DNA from: Caballeronia turbans
GTDB lineage: Bacteria; Pseudomonadota; Gammaproteobacteria; Burkholderiales; Burkholderiaceae
Assembly (NCBI GenBank): GCA_001544655.2
Contig: FCOD02000009.1
Coordinates: 124,001-188,000, forward strand
Direction of reading: 5' to 3'
Length of the DNA stretch: 64,000 nt
Notes under the pieces: generated by a model
Database searches by the model: none
The model's input: the letters and a program-made list of their open reading frames with translations, nothing else
Told to the model about the DNA's origin: nothing
Position numbers and translations under genes: made by a program
Part shown: positions 44,745 to 52,950 of the stretch, one piece after another
Layout of the letters: each line of letters opens with the position of its first letter
Numbering within the stretch: position 1 is the first letter of the stretch

Positions 44745-45296
44745 TCAATATCGGATAGTGAGCGGTTCCGGATAGAACTGCGTGATGGGATAACTGCTCT
44801 CGGGCGTGAACGCCGAAGGTATCGTCCCGGAGTAGGACGTGCACTCGCTCAAATTCGGGTTTTGCCGAACTGAAGCGGCTACCGCCGGGGTGGAATAGGC
44901 ATCGGCGGCGACGTACACGATAACATCGGTCCCCTGTCTGACGGCCATCGACGGGCGCGGTCCATCATAATAAACAATGATAGGGGAACCGCTGCAATTC
45001 GCACCGGTGTAGGGGACGAATCCCGTATCCGACCATTGGAATTGCGAGGCGGAGTACTGCTGATAATCAGCGGTGTGCTGGCGGCGTACGGGTACGAAAG
45101 TCAAGGCGCCGTTAATCGAGAGATACACTCCCGGTTCACTTCGGAACGACTCGATCGGCCCCACGACTTTGCCCTGTGCGTCGAATAATTTGGGGACGCG
45201 TCGATCGTCGGGCCGATGCCCGCTGCGCGCCGCATCGTCGCCAAACGACAGGGTCGAACAGAAGAAAAGCAAGGCTACGAACGATCTCGAGTTCAT
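44745..45296 (-). CDS. Secreted hypothetical protein
   Basis: ATG 45296 has a textbook AAGGAGG site. The product of 183 residues begins with a signal peptide (MNSRSFVALLFFCSTLSFGD). The mature part contains KVVGPIESFRSEPGVYLSIN and a central NCSGSPIIVYYDGPRPSMAV segment with two Cys overall, rich in aromatic residues and Ser/Thr. It resembles small beta-rich periplasmic or exported proteins, but no family was recognised. Its base composition is slightly lower in GC than its neighbours. Confidence 0.6.
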   Translation of the reverse strand: MNSRSFVALLFFCSTLSFGDDAARSGHRPDDRRVPKLFDAQGKVVGPIESFRSEPGVYLSINGALTFVPVRRQHTADYQQYSASQFQWSDTGFVPYTGANCSGSPIIVYYDGPRPSMAVRQGTDVIVYVAADAYSTPAVAASVRQNPNLSECTSYSGTIPSAFTPESSYPITQFYPEPLTIRY

Positions 45297-45776
45297 TAGA
45301 ACCTCCTTGCGCGCTGACTTTGCTTGTGCCCAAAGCCATCGTGACCGCCGCCTCCAGCGAACGCAAGCATATTCATCCACGCGGGTCTCTGCGCCGGGCG
45401 TCGTCGGCAGCCAGGGCAACTGTTAAAGCATCGTAGGTTGCCAGCGCGGCGGATTCAAGACTGCATCGCCGATGCGATTTCGCGGTTCGCTTTGAGGGCA
45501 TGAAATGAATTAGGCATCCTTCGATAAATGACATAGGGGAATTTGGCATTGCCAGCGACAAGTCCGCCGCCCAGGTGGACGATGAGCGCGTGAATGTGCG
45601 GCCCCTGGAACGCAGCATCGGATCGCGCAGAGCAGGCAACGCAGCTTCACGCGATACGTGTGTCGCAGACGCTTGTCATGAACGAAAACTCGTCTTCGGG
45701 CCATGCGATTCGACTTTTTCCTGCGGCGGGCATCGTCAATGCTTCAAGGCCAGCGCACGAATCACCGGAGACATTC
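45297..45776. other. Intergenic region, no gene recognised
   Basis: This 480-base stretch separates the secreted hypothetical protein from the YihY gene. It contains the promoters of both. Overlapping open frames were examined and none has a recognisable motif together with a ribosome site. Confidence 0.5.
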
Positions 45777-46919
45777 ATGAACGGCAAATCGCTTTTGGGC
45801 CGGGTTTTCGCATGGCCCGCACGCACCTTCAAACGTTTCGGCGCCGATCGCGGCGCGCCGATGGCCGCGAGTATCGCGTTCTATTCCGCGTTTTCGCTTG
45901 CGCCGACGCTCGTCATGGTGATCGCCGTCGCCGGCCTCGTGTTCGGTGCGGAGGCCGCCCGCGGGCAGCTTTTTCACCAGATCAGCGGCATGCTCGGGAA
46001 GGACGCGGCAGAAAGCGTGCAGACGATCGTCTCGCATGCGCATCGGAGCGGGGACAGTGGCATCGCGGCTGCGATGTCGTTCGTGCTGCTCGCGGTGGGC
46101 GCGTCCGCGACGTTCTCGTCGCTGAACACGGCGCTCTCCATCATCTGGCCGACGCCTAACGAACGCAAGTCGGGCGTCGCGACGCTCGTCAAGGTCAGGC
46201 TGATTTCGTTCGGCCTCGTCATGGGCGTCGCGTTCCTGCTGATCGTGTCGCTCGTGATGGACACCGCCGTGCAGGCCGCAGGCAAGTGGGTGTTCGGTGA
46301 TTCGCCGCTTGTCGTCATCGGCGATATCGTGCAGTTCGTGCTCGGCCTCGCGATTCTTTCGTGCGCATTCGCCGCTTTATTGAAGTATTTGCCTGATGGG
46401 CACGTACCTTGGCGCGATGCCCTCGTTGGTGGTGTCATTTCCGCGGTGCTGTTCTCCGTCGGCAAGAAGCTCTTCGCGCTATATCTCACACACGCCGGCA
46501 CGGCGAGCGCGTTCGGCGCGGCCGGCTCGCTCGCCGTGCTTTTGATGTGGCTGTATTTCGCCGCCGCCGTCATGCTGCTCGGCGCCGAAGCTGCTGCAAC
46601 GAGACTGGAAGCGCGTGAAGGCGAGGCGGGGGAAAGCGAAGCACAGGCATCGAACGGGGAGCGCACGCCTTGCGCTGCGCCGATGAACCTGCCCGCGAAC
46701 ACCCGTGCGCAAGCGGCGCCCGTTGCCGCACATGCGATCGTATCCGCGTGCGCGGTGCACTCCGAGCATCGCGTCGCGCGGACCGGCTTGCCGGTGATCG
46801 CAAAGGTGCTCGATGCAGTGAAGGCGAACCCGAGTCGATTCGCAATCGCAGCGGCGGGCGCGAGCCTTTTCGTGTTCACGAAGGGCGCACATCGCCATCC
46901 CACGGGGAGACGGTCCTGA
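45777..46919 (+). CDS. YihY/BrkB-family inner-membrane protein
   Basis: This 380-residue protein starts at ATG 45777, which has CGGAG upstream; the frame is open further back. About six TM helices are seen, with the YihY landmarks MAASIAFYSAFSLAPTLVMV, SSLNTALSIIWPTP and LKYLPDGHVPWRDALVGGVI, then GTASAFGAAGSLAVLLMWLY. After the core, residues about 285-380 form a soluble, Ala-rich extension with a final hydrophobic segment, longer than in most homologues. The function of the family is not established; it is often mislabelled as ribonuclease BN. Confidence 0.87.
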   Translation: MNGKSLLGRVFAWPARTFKRFGADRGAPMAASIAFYSAFSLAPTLVMVIAVAGLVFGAEAARGQLFHQISGMLGKDAAESVQTIVSHAHRSGDSGIAAAMSFVLLAVGASATFSSLNTALSIIWPTPNERKSGVATLVKVRLISFGLVMGVAFLLIVSLVMDTAVQAAGKWVFGDSPLVVIGDIVQFVLGLAILSCAFAALLKYLPDGHVPWRDALVGGVISAVLFSVGKKLFALYLTHAGTASAFGAAGSLAVLLMWLYFAAAVMLLGAEAAATRLEAREGEAGESEAQASNGERTPCAAPMNLPANTRAQAAPVAAHAIVSACAVHSEHRVARTGLPVIAKVLDAVKANPSRFAIAAAGASLFVFTKGAHRHPTGRRS

Positions 46920-47020
46920 TGCGGCCTTCCGCGCGGCAATGCATGCAGATATAGAAGCGATAGCGTCTCTATTATCAATTGCAAGGCTGCTCGCGGCATT
47001 CGATCCGAGGCGGAGGATGC

Positions 47021-47275
47021 TTACTCATGGAGCCCAGCGAGAGTCTCGATGTGGCTCTCGATTCGTGCTTTTGCTTCGGCTGCTGCCAACTCGGGCGTTC
47101 TCGCGCACAATGGAAACACGAGACCGTTGCCCTTGAATTCCCGGGCAAAATGCACCCACGACTGGTACCTGAAGATTCCCGATTCATATTGGACGACAGT
47201 GACCGTTACGTCGTACGTGCGCTGTAGACCTTGCTGGCGCGTGTATTTCAGTTTGAATGTCTTCGGACGAAGCAC
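47021..47275 (-). CDS. Hypothetical protein, 84 residues
   Basis: The product starts with GTG 47275, supported by AGGGAGG six bases upstream. The sequence (FKLKYTRQQGLQRTYDVTV, then ESGIFRYQSWVHFAREFKGN and ELAAAEAKARIESHIETLAG) suggests a beta-rich N-terminal part and a C-terminal helix. No signal peptide or membrane segment. The family is not recognised. It lies in a region of small orphan genes. Confidence 0.55.
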   Translation of the reverse strand: MLRPKTFKLKYTRQQGLQRTYDVTVTVVQYESGIFRYQSWVHFAREFKGNGLVFPLCARTPELAAAEAKARIESHIETLAGLHE

Positions 47276-47362
47276 AGGGCCTCCCTTGGCAATTCGGTCC
47301 GCTCTTGAAGTTCCGATGCAGCCTTCGACAATTGCCTGCCGCGCGGGAAGCCATTACTCCGG

Positions 47363-47698
47363 CTATCGTTCTCTCGGATTCTCTTTGTCGACCGGCGACT
47401 TTTCATCCGGCAACGCGTCTGGCTTTGGGCGGCGCCTACGGGCTGCGCGCTCAACAGAAGACGCCGCTGATTGACCCCTATCGACCGTTGGCAAGCATTC
47501 TAGAAGCCGGTGCGTTCTCTCTTGGATGTCGGCCTCCGAATTTGGAGTGCAAAGCGCGAGCACCCTTGATCGCCAATATTCGGAACTATAAATAATAGAA
47601 CCGGCGCCAAATGAACCGCTGCTTCTCAACCATTCGAGATGAGCCACAATGCTTTCGAGGTGTGAAAGCTCTCTCCGCTGTAACTCGTGCACATTCAT
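47363..47698 (-). CDS. Hypothetical protein, 111 residues
   Basis: ATG 47698 opens a frame encoding a mostly helical, charged protein (MNVHELQRRELSHLESIVAH, YSSEYWRSRVLAL). It has a basic, proline-rich C-terminal tail (RRRRPKPDALPDEKSPV). The N-terminal helix followed by a YWR motif looks like a genuine small soluble protein. The ribosome site is weak, and the family is not recognised. It is followed on the same strand by the 84-residue gene. Confidence 0.45.
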   Translation of the reverse strand: MNVHELQRRELSHLESIVAHLEWLRSSGSFGAGSIIYSSEYWRSRVLALCTPNSEADIQERTHRLLECLPTVDRGQSAASSVERAARRRRPKPDALPDEKSPVDKENPRER

Positions 47699-47856
47699 AG
47701 GTTAAATCGCTATTAATGTACGTCGTTTCGTGGTTTCGTCTGGCAGTACAAATAGCTGCAAGTGCCGTCCAACCTTTGTAGCATTAAAACATGCTAACCG
47801 TTCGCATATTAATCAGGGTTTACTACACAGCGATTCGTTAAGCTCGATCGTTCGGG

Positions 47857-47997
47857 TTATTTAGGCAGAGAGGAGTCTAAGAAAACAATGTTTTTGGGTG
47901 ACGGATGTCGAAGGTCGCCTACCGCGTACTGGAATTTGGATTCGCTGATATACGCCTTCAGTGCGTCATGCTTCGCTTTGTAATCGGAATAGCCTTT
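47857..47997 (-). pseudogene. Short remnant in the gap 47699-48109
   Basis: A minus-strand frame of 46 codons ending in TAA reads YSDYKAKHDALKAYISESKF followed by a closing segment QYAVGDLRHPSPKNIVF. It has no start codon and looks like the C-terminal end of a decayed gene. The rest of this 411-base, relatively AT-rich gap holds the GST promoter and nothing else recognisable. Confidence 0.25.
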
Positions 47998-48109
47998 TCA
48001 TAACTTTTCCCGGCATATCGCCCGGCAGTCGATCAGTCTGTGCCAAGGCGTAGAAGAGCAAAGCAAGCCGTCGGTGAACTCAACGAGATCGACGATCACG
48101 GAGGAAAAT

Positions 48110-48859
48110 ATGCGCAAGCTGTTCTTTACGACAGGATCGCCCTTCGCGCGTGCCGTGCGCATCGTGCTTGTTGAAAAAGGACTCGACTTCGAGCGTGCGG
48201 AAACCTATACCACGCCCAGCGCTGAAGACCGTGCGAAGGTGACGCCCACTCTGCAAGTTCCTACCCTGGTCGATGGCGAGCTGACCTTATGGGATTCCGC
48301 CGTGATCATCGACTATCTCATGTCCAGCTATGCAGGCCGTCCTGCGCCACAAGGCATGGCGCCGCTAGCGGCTGATTACGTGCGCGCGACAGTGGGCTGG
48401 CACGATAAGCTCGTCCTGGCCACGTTGCAAACCTTCGGCGTGTCGACGACGACCGTGTCGCAACTGCAATGGTCCGGCGTCCGGCATGAAGAGAATGGAC
48501 ATGCCGCGCGATGTGCCATTCGCAATCAGCATCTTCTCGACTGGTTCGAGGCTCAGCTACTCGGCGCCGACGACGGTTTCGTCCCCGGCGTGGTTTCCGC
48601 CCAGGACATCCTGCTCGCATGTTTTTGTCACTTCATCGAACGCCGGCCACTGCGACTATCGTGGCGGGCTCCAGGCCGACCCAAGCTCGAGTCGTTGGTG
48701 GCGCGAATGGAAAGACGACCGTCTTTCCAGCAGGAGGGCGCGCTTTGGTGGGAGCCAGGCGTGACGTATGGAACCGCCGCTGAAGTCGAGTGGGCGAGCC
48801 GTAAAACTATTTACGACGGGCCCGGTTTCAGCGACTGGGCGGCGCAGTGCGCAGGTTAG
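48110..48859 (+). CDS. Glutathione S-transferase family protein
   Basis: This 249-residue protein starts at ATG 48110 with GGAGGAAA upstream. The N-terminal thioredoxin-like domain has FFTTGSPFARAVRIVLVEKG and the cis-proline loop LQVPTLVDGELTLWDSAVII, which includes the glutathione gamma-glutamyl contact. The C-terminal helical domain follows (LLDWFEAQLLGADDGFVPG, VSAQDILLACF). It should conjugate or reduce electrophiles with glutathione in the cytoplasm. Substrate unknown. The upstream neighbour is a long non-coding stretch. Confidence 0.88.
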   Translation: MRKLFFTTGSPFARAVRIVLVEKGLDFERAETYTTPSAEDRAKVTPTLQVPTLVDGELTLWDSAVIIDYLMSSYAGRPAPQGMAPLAADYVRATVGWHDKLVLATLQTFGVSTTTVSQLQWSGVRHEENGHAARCAIRNQHLLDWFEAQLLGADDGFVPGVVSAQDILLACFCHFIERRPLRLSWRAPGRPKLESLVARMERRPSFQQEGALWWEPGVTYGTAAEVEWASRKTIYDGPGFSDWAAQCAG

Positions 48860-48991
48860 GTGACGCCCTGGCGGCGATCGAATTCCCAGCCCTTCCACGG
48901 ACCCGTCAGGCAGGAGCCGGCCATGAAGCGAGATTCGCATGCAACGTCGGTCAGACGTTCAGGTATCCGTTCCAAACAGTAACCGCCCACG

Positions 48992-50362
48992 CTATTGCGC
49001 CTCGTTCCTTCGGTTGCAGGCGATGGAATGAATGGGTACAGGCCGCCGGTTGCCGTGCCAGACGCGTCCGACGATCGCAGGGCTGAACAGCGACGACGGC
49101 GGCATCATCAAGTTGACAACCTTCAGGAACGCAGTCGCCAACGTGCTGTCCCGTGTCGCAGCAAGATGAAGCTTGCCGATGTACCAGTTGATGAAACGCA
49201 TCGTCGGCGGCCGCGCGCCCTTCACGTCTGGATGGCGCAGGTCGTTGCCAACCGCGATGTCCCACGGAATATCGACGATCTTTGCGGCCGCCCCGAAGAA
49301 TCGACGCGCAAGGTCGATCGAGCCCGCACGCAAGCACTGATGCAGCGTCAGCGCCTCCTCTGCTGCGACCGTCATGCCCTGCCCGTAGACGGGGTTGAAG
49401 CTGCAGATAGCGTCGCCGAAAACCAGGTAATTTTCGGGGAAGCGCGCGAGCCTTTCATACCGCCGGCGCAGACTTGAGACGTGGCGGTAGCGCCTGTAAT
49501 CGGTCAGCGGCTCTGCTCTTGCGACGACGTCATGAATCTCCATCGTCGGCAGCGTCGCCAGATACGTGAGAAAGCCCGCGTCGTTGTCCGGGGCGTCGTC
49601 GCCAAGATAACCCCCGGCGCTGACGATCCAGGTTTCGTTTTCCTGTGCGAGCATGACGCCGTTGCGCCAGTTCGGCGCGCTGCCAGCGACGACGATACCG
49701 TGCTTGCCGTCGAGATCGGTCGGCCGGCGCCGATAGGTACGGGTCGTGTAGCCGATGCCGATCTCGACCTTCTCCTCGGCGGGCGGGGGGGAGCCGAGGT
49801 CATCGAGCCACGCGGCACTGGATGAGCCGCGACCGGTCGCATCGACGACGAGGTCCGCGTCGATGATCTCTTCCGGCTTGCCCTTGGCAAATGTGCGCAC
49901 GCCCGTCACGCTCTTGCGATCGGGACCGGTGGCAATCGCCCGCACAGCGCAATCTTCGATGGCATGCACGTTGGGTAATTCCAGAAGCCGGCGACGCAAA
50001 TGGCCTTCGAGCACCGGACGGCTCGCAAGCAGACCGCTCAGGTCGCTTGTGCCGTTGGCAAGCCTGACGTTGCGGCCGATCCAGATCACATCGTTGGCTA
50101 CATCGCCGATCAGACCGCCGCTTTGCGCGACGACGTCATAGTTATATCCCGGGAAGAATTCCTCGAATATCGCACTGCCGCGGGCCAGGAGCCCGTGGGT
50201 ATGACGACCCTGCGGCACGCCCTTGCGCGAGCTGTCGTCGGTGGGAAACGCATCGCGTTCGAGCACGGTGACGTTGGTATAGAAATCCGACAGGACGCGG
50301 GCGGCCAGGAGCCCACCTATGCCGGCGCCGATCACAATGGCATGCTCGCCGAGTTTCTTCAT
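48992..50362 (-). CDS. FAD-dependent monooxygenase/halogenase-like flavoprotein
   Basis: This 456-residue flavoprotein has the GxGxxG site AIVIGAGIGGLLAARVLSDF and the RHTHGLLARGS segment, with the second FAD contact YLVFGDAICSFNPVYGQGM. The DG-type middle motif is DLVVDATGRGSSS. These place it in the p-hydroxybenzoate hydroxylase fold, near geranylgeranyl-reductase- or tryptophan-halogenase-like uncharacterised monooxygenases. Start ATG 50362 has TGGAGGA upstream. It is divergent from the BTAD-hydrolase fusion gene, with which it shares a 119-bp promoter region carrying a palindrome. The substrate is unknown; an aromatic or lipid hydroxylation is plausible. Confidence 0.8.
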   Translation of the reverse strand: MKKLGEHAIVIGAGIGGLLAARVLSDFYTNVTVLERDAFPTDDSSRKGVPQGRHTHGLLARGSAIFEEFFPGYNYDVVAQSGGLIGDVANDVIWIGRNVRLANGTSDLSGLLASRPVLEGHLRRRLLELPNVHAIEDCAVRAIATGPDRKSVTGVRTFAKGKPEEIIDADLVVDATGRGSSSAAWLDDLGSPPPAEEKVEIGIGYTTRTYRRRPTDLDGKHGIVVAGSAPNWRNGVMLAQENETWIVSAGGYLGDDAPDNDAGFLTYLATLPTMEIHDVVARAEPLTDYRRYRHVSSLRRRYERLARFPENYLVFGDAICSFNPVYGQGMTVAAEEALTLHQCLRAGSIDLARRFFGAAAKIVDIPWDIAVGNDLRHPDVKGARPPTMRFINWYIGKLHLAATRDSTLATAFLKVVNLMMPPSSLFSPAIVGRVWHGNRRPVPIHSIACNRRNEAQ

Positions 50363-50444
50363 GGCAATCCTCCAGTTCAGTCTGTCGCGATGAGCACAGC
50401 GGCCATCGTCTGCAGGCAAATGCTAGGATTGCGTCGTCCCCTGA

Positions 50445-50459
50445 GCGTCCCCGGGACGC
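50445..50459. promoter_or_regulatory. Palindrome GCGTCCC-C-GGGACGC, candidate operator
   Basis: A perfect 7-bp dyad with one central base lies 22 bp upstream of the BTAD-hydrolase start and 82 bp upstream of the divergent monooxygenase start. It is flanked by CGTCGTCC-like half repeats on either side. It is the only strong dyad in this intergenic region and may be the regulator's site. Confidence 0.4.
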
Positions 50460-50481
50460 CGTCGTCGAGGGCTGTCTTGCC

Positions 50482-52032
50482 ATGGCTTTTTTCAGCGTGC
50501 GAACGCTTGGATTTCCGGAGATCCGTCGGGACGGCCGGCTGTGCCAGCTGGCCTTGCGCAAGGGACTGGCTCTGCTCGTCTACCTGGCCGAAGCGAGGAC
50601 GTCGGTCGGGCGCGACACCTTCGCCACGATGTTGTGGCCGGAAGACTGCGAAGAGGTTGTGCGGGCGCGGCTGCGGCGTCTGCTGCATCGCCTCCAGCTC
50701 TCGCTTGGCGACAGTGTTCTGACCATCGACCGCTCGACAGTTCGATGGTCGGAATCGATCGAACTGCAGGTGGATGCCCGGCTATTCGAAGAAGCCTGCG
50801 ACCGCGGGGAGTTCGAGCGGGCGTGCCGCGCGTATTCGGGCGACTTTCTCGAGGGTTTTTCACCCGGCGACTGCCCGGAGTTCGACGAGTGGGCCTTCTT
50901 TCGCCGGGAAGCATTGCGAGGCCGGGCGATCCAGGCGCTAGAGAGAGTGGTGCACGACAGGAATGCGGCCGGTGAGTACGCTGCGGCGGCCGCGCACGCC
51001 GGCCGTCTTGTCGAGTTCGATCCGCTTAGCGAAGTGTACGGTCGTCACCTCATCCGCAATCTCCTGCTTGCCGGAGACCGGGCCACGGCCCAGCGCCACC
51101 TCGAGGCCCTGACACGCCGCCTTCGCGACGAGCTTCATGTGGCGCCCGAATCCGAGACGCGCGCGCTGCTGAGCGACAGCGCAGCCTTGTCCATCGACGA
51201 TCCGCCGTCGACGCGCTACGTCGGCGGCGGCGGAGTCCATCTTGCATTCCAGACCTGCGGCGTCGGCCGGATCGATGTTCTGCTTCTGCCCGGTTTCGTC
51301 TCCCACGTCGAGCGGGTATGGGAGGAGCCACGTTGCCGGGCGTTTTTGTCCTCCCTCGCCAGAATGGGCCGTCTCATCTTGCTCGATCGTCGCGGTGTCG
51401 GACTCTCCGACAGAGTCGGGTTCAATCCCGGCGTCGACGCAACCGCGCAGGACATCGGGACGGTACTCGACGCCGCCGGCAGCCGTCGGGTCGTTCTGTT
51501 CGGCGCGTCGGAGGGCGGACCGGCATGCATCAAGTTTGCCGTCGATCACCCCGACCGTGTCGCCGGCCTCATTCTGTTCGGCTCACTGGCGAAGGGGACC
51601 GCAACGCATGATTATCGCCACGCGCTGCTGGCAGGTCAGTACGACGAGTGGCTGCGGCAACTCATTGCAGTTTGGGGTGGGCCTGCGGGCATTGAGACTT
51701 TCGCGCCGAGCCTGTCCGGCGATCCTCGGGCGAGAGCCTGGTGGGCAGGCATGCTTCGGGCTGCGTCGAGCCCGGGAGCCATCAAGGGCGTGCTCGAGGC
51801 GTTGCGCGATATGGATGTGCGGCATCTTCTGGGCCAGATTTCCGTCCCGACGCTGGTGCTGCACCGTCACGACGACCGCGCCGTTCGCATCGGCGCTGGC
51901 CGCCATCTCGCCAGCCATATCGCGCATGCGCGGTTCGTCGAACTCGACGGGGCAGATCACTGGCCTTTCGCCGGAGATCAACAACCCGTCCTGGACAACG
52001 TCAGGCAGTTTGTCGAAAGTGTTGCGGCGTAA
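50482..52032 (+). CDS. BTAD-type transcriptional regulator fused to an alpha/beta hydrolase
   Basis: This 516-residue protein combines two parts. Residues 1-235 resemble the SARP/BTAD architecture: a winged helix (LALRKGLALLVYLAEARTSV, FATMLWPEDCEEVVRARLRR) and a helical BTAD domain (EYAAAAAHAGRLVEFDPLSE). Residues about 240-516 form an alpha/beta hydrolase with nucleophile GASEGGP, acid in LVLHRHDDRAV and His in DGADHWPFAG. The hydrolase triad is complete, so it may bind or cleave the inducer. It lacks a signal peptide. It is divergent from an FAD monooxygenase gene. This fusion is found in actinobacteria and proteobacteria, usually without a known ligand. Confidence 0.83.
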   Translation: MAFFSVRTLGFPEIRRDGRLCQLALRKGLALLVYLAEARTSVGRDTFATMLWPEDCEEVVRARLRRLLHRLQLSLGDSVLTIDRSTVRWSESIELQVDARLFEEACDRGEFERACRAYSGDFLEGFSPGDCPEFDEWAFFRREALRGRAIQALERVVHDRNAAGEYAAAAAHAGRLVEFDPLSEVYGRHLIRNLLLAGDRATAQRHLEALTRRLRDELHVAPESETRALLSDSAALSIDDPPSTRYVGGGGVHLAFQTCGVGRIDVLLLPGFVSHVERVWEEPRCRAFLSSLARMGRLILLDRRGVGLSDRVGFNPGVDATAQDIGTVLDAAGSRRVVLFGASEGGPACIKFAVDHPDRVAGLILFGSLAKGTATHDYRHALLAGQYDEWLRQLIAVWGGPAGIETFAPSLSGDPRARAWWAGMLRAASSPGAIKGVLEALRDMDVRHLLGQISVPTLVLHRHDDRAVRIGAGRHLASHIAHARFVELDGADHWPFAGDQQPVLDNVRQFVESVAA

Positions 52033-52322
52033 GTGCGAAGCACGGAAGACTGGTGGGCAGTGGCCACCGGCTTGCTTGCGAACATCGTCGCGTATGCGCT
52101 GCTCGCCCCGGGCAGCACTACCCAATGGCTGAACGTCGCGCAGGCGAGCTGGTCGAGCATCGGGCAACTCGCGGGCGCTCTCGGCAAGCATGCGCGCTGC
52201 CAAGCGCGCGCAGAGAACGGTCGTCAGCAAACCGGAAATCGCCGAGAATCGGGAATGCGCGCCGCCGAACTTGCTGACAGACTGTGTAACAAACACCTTT
52301 ATTACGCGAGGCCGAAACTACC

Positions 52323-52736
52323 ATGCGCTACTACTCTTTCGATCAAGGCAAGGACGCACTTCTTCTCCTCGCTCGCGTGCTCCTGATGGCGCTTTTTGTG
52401 CTCTTTGGCTGGCAGAAGCTGACGGGCTTCTCAGGCACCGTTGGCTATATGACTTCGGTCGGCGCACCCGCGCCGATGCTTTCTGCGGTTGTCGCGGTCG
52501 TCATGGAATTCGTGGTAGGCATCGCGATCGTCGTCGGCTTCTACACCCGCCCACTTGCCTTGCTGCTGGCCCTGTATACGCTCGGCACCGCGTTCATAGG
52601 CCACCACTACTGGACCATGACGGGCACGGCGCAGTACGCAAACATGATCAATTTCTACAAGAACGTCAGCATCATGGGTGGCCTGTTGCTGCTCGCAGCA
52701 ACAGGCCCTGGCCGATACTCACTGGATCGGAAGTGA
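52323..52736 (+). CDS. DoxX family membrane protein
   Basis: This 137-residue protein has four TM helices. The DoxX pattern begins [20 protein letters not shown] and continues with [20 protein letters not shown], then [20 protein letters not shown] and a C-terminal helix ending [11 protein letters not shown]. DoxX-type proteins are linked to redox and thiol homeostasis; the catalytic function is unproven. Start ATG 52323. It lies 290 bp after the BTAD-hydrolase gene; that gap shows an open frame of uncertain status but no recognised gene. Confidence 0.87.
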   Translation: MRYYSFDQGKDALLLLARVLLMALFVLFGWQKLTGFSGTVGYMTSVGAPAPMLSAVVAVVMEFVVGIAIVVGFYTRPLALLLALYTLGTAFIGHHYWTMTGTAQYANMINFYKNVSIMGGLLLLAATGPGRYSLDRK

Positions 52737-52950
52737 GGTCGTGCGAACCACGGCGGACGACACCGGGCAAAGCAGTCGGCCACCTCGAGTCGCGTCCCGC
52801 CGCATTGACGGCTTTCGGGAAAAGACGGCTCGCGGCAAATCGCGTTGAACGCGTCAGCCCCAATAAGACATGCGCCTCAATTTTCTGATTTTTCTGCCGT
52901 AAACGAGTCATGTCAGATCGTCTTCGGCTGGGCGAAGGCTCAACGAGCGC

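Noticed and set aside
52033-52386. Plus-strand frame starting with GTG right after the BTAD-hydrolase stop
   Set aside because: The first ~55 codons have good third-position bias, but the later part does not; there is no ribosome site, it overlaps the DoxX start and no family is recognised.
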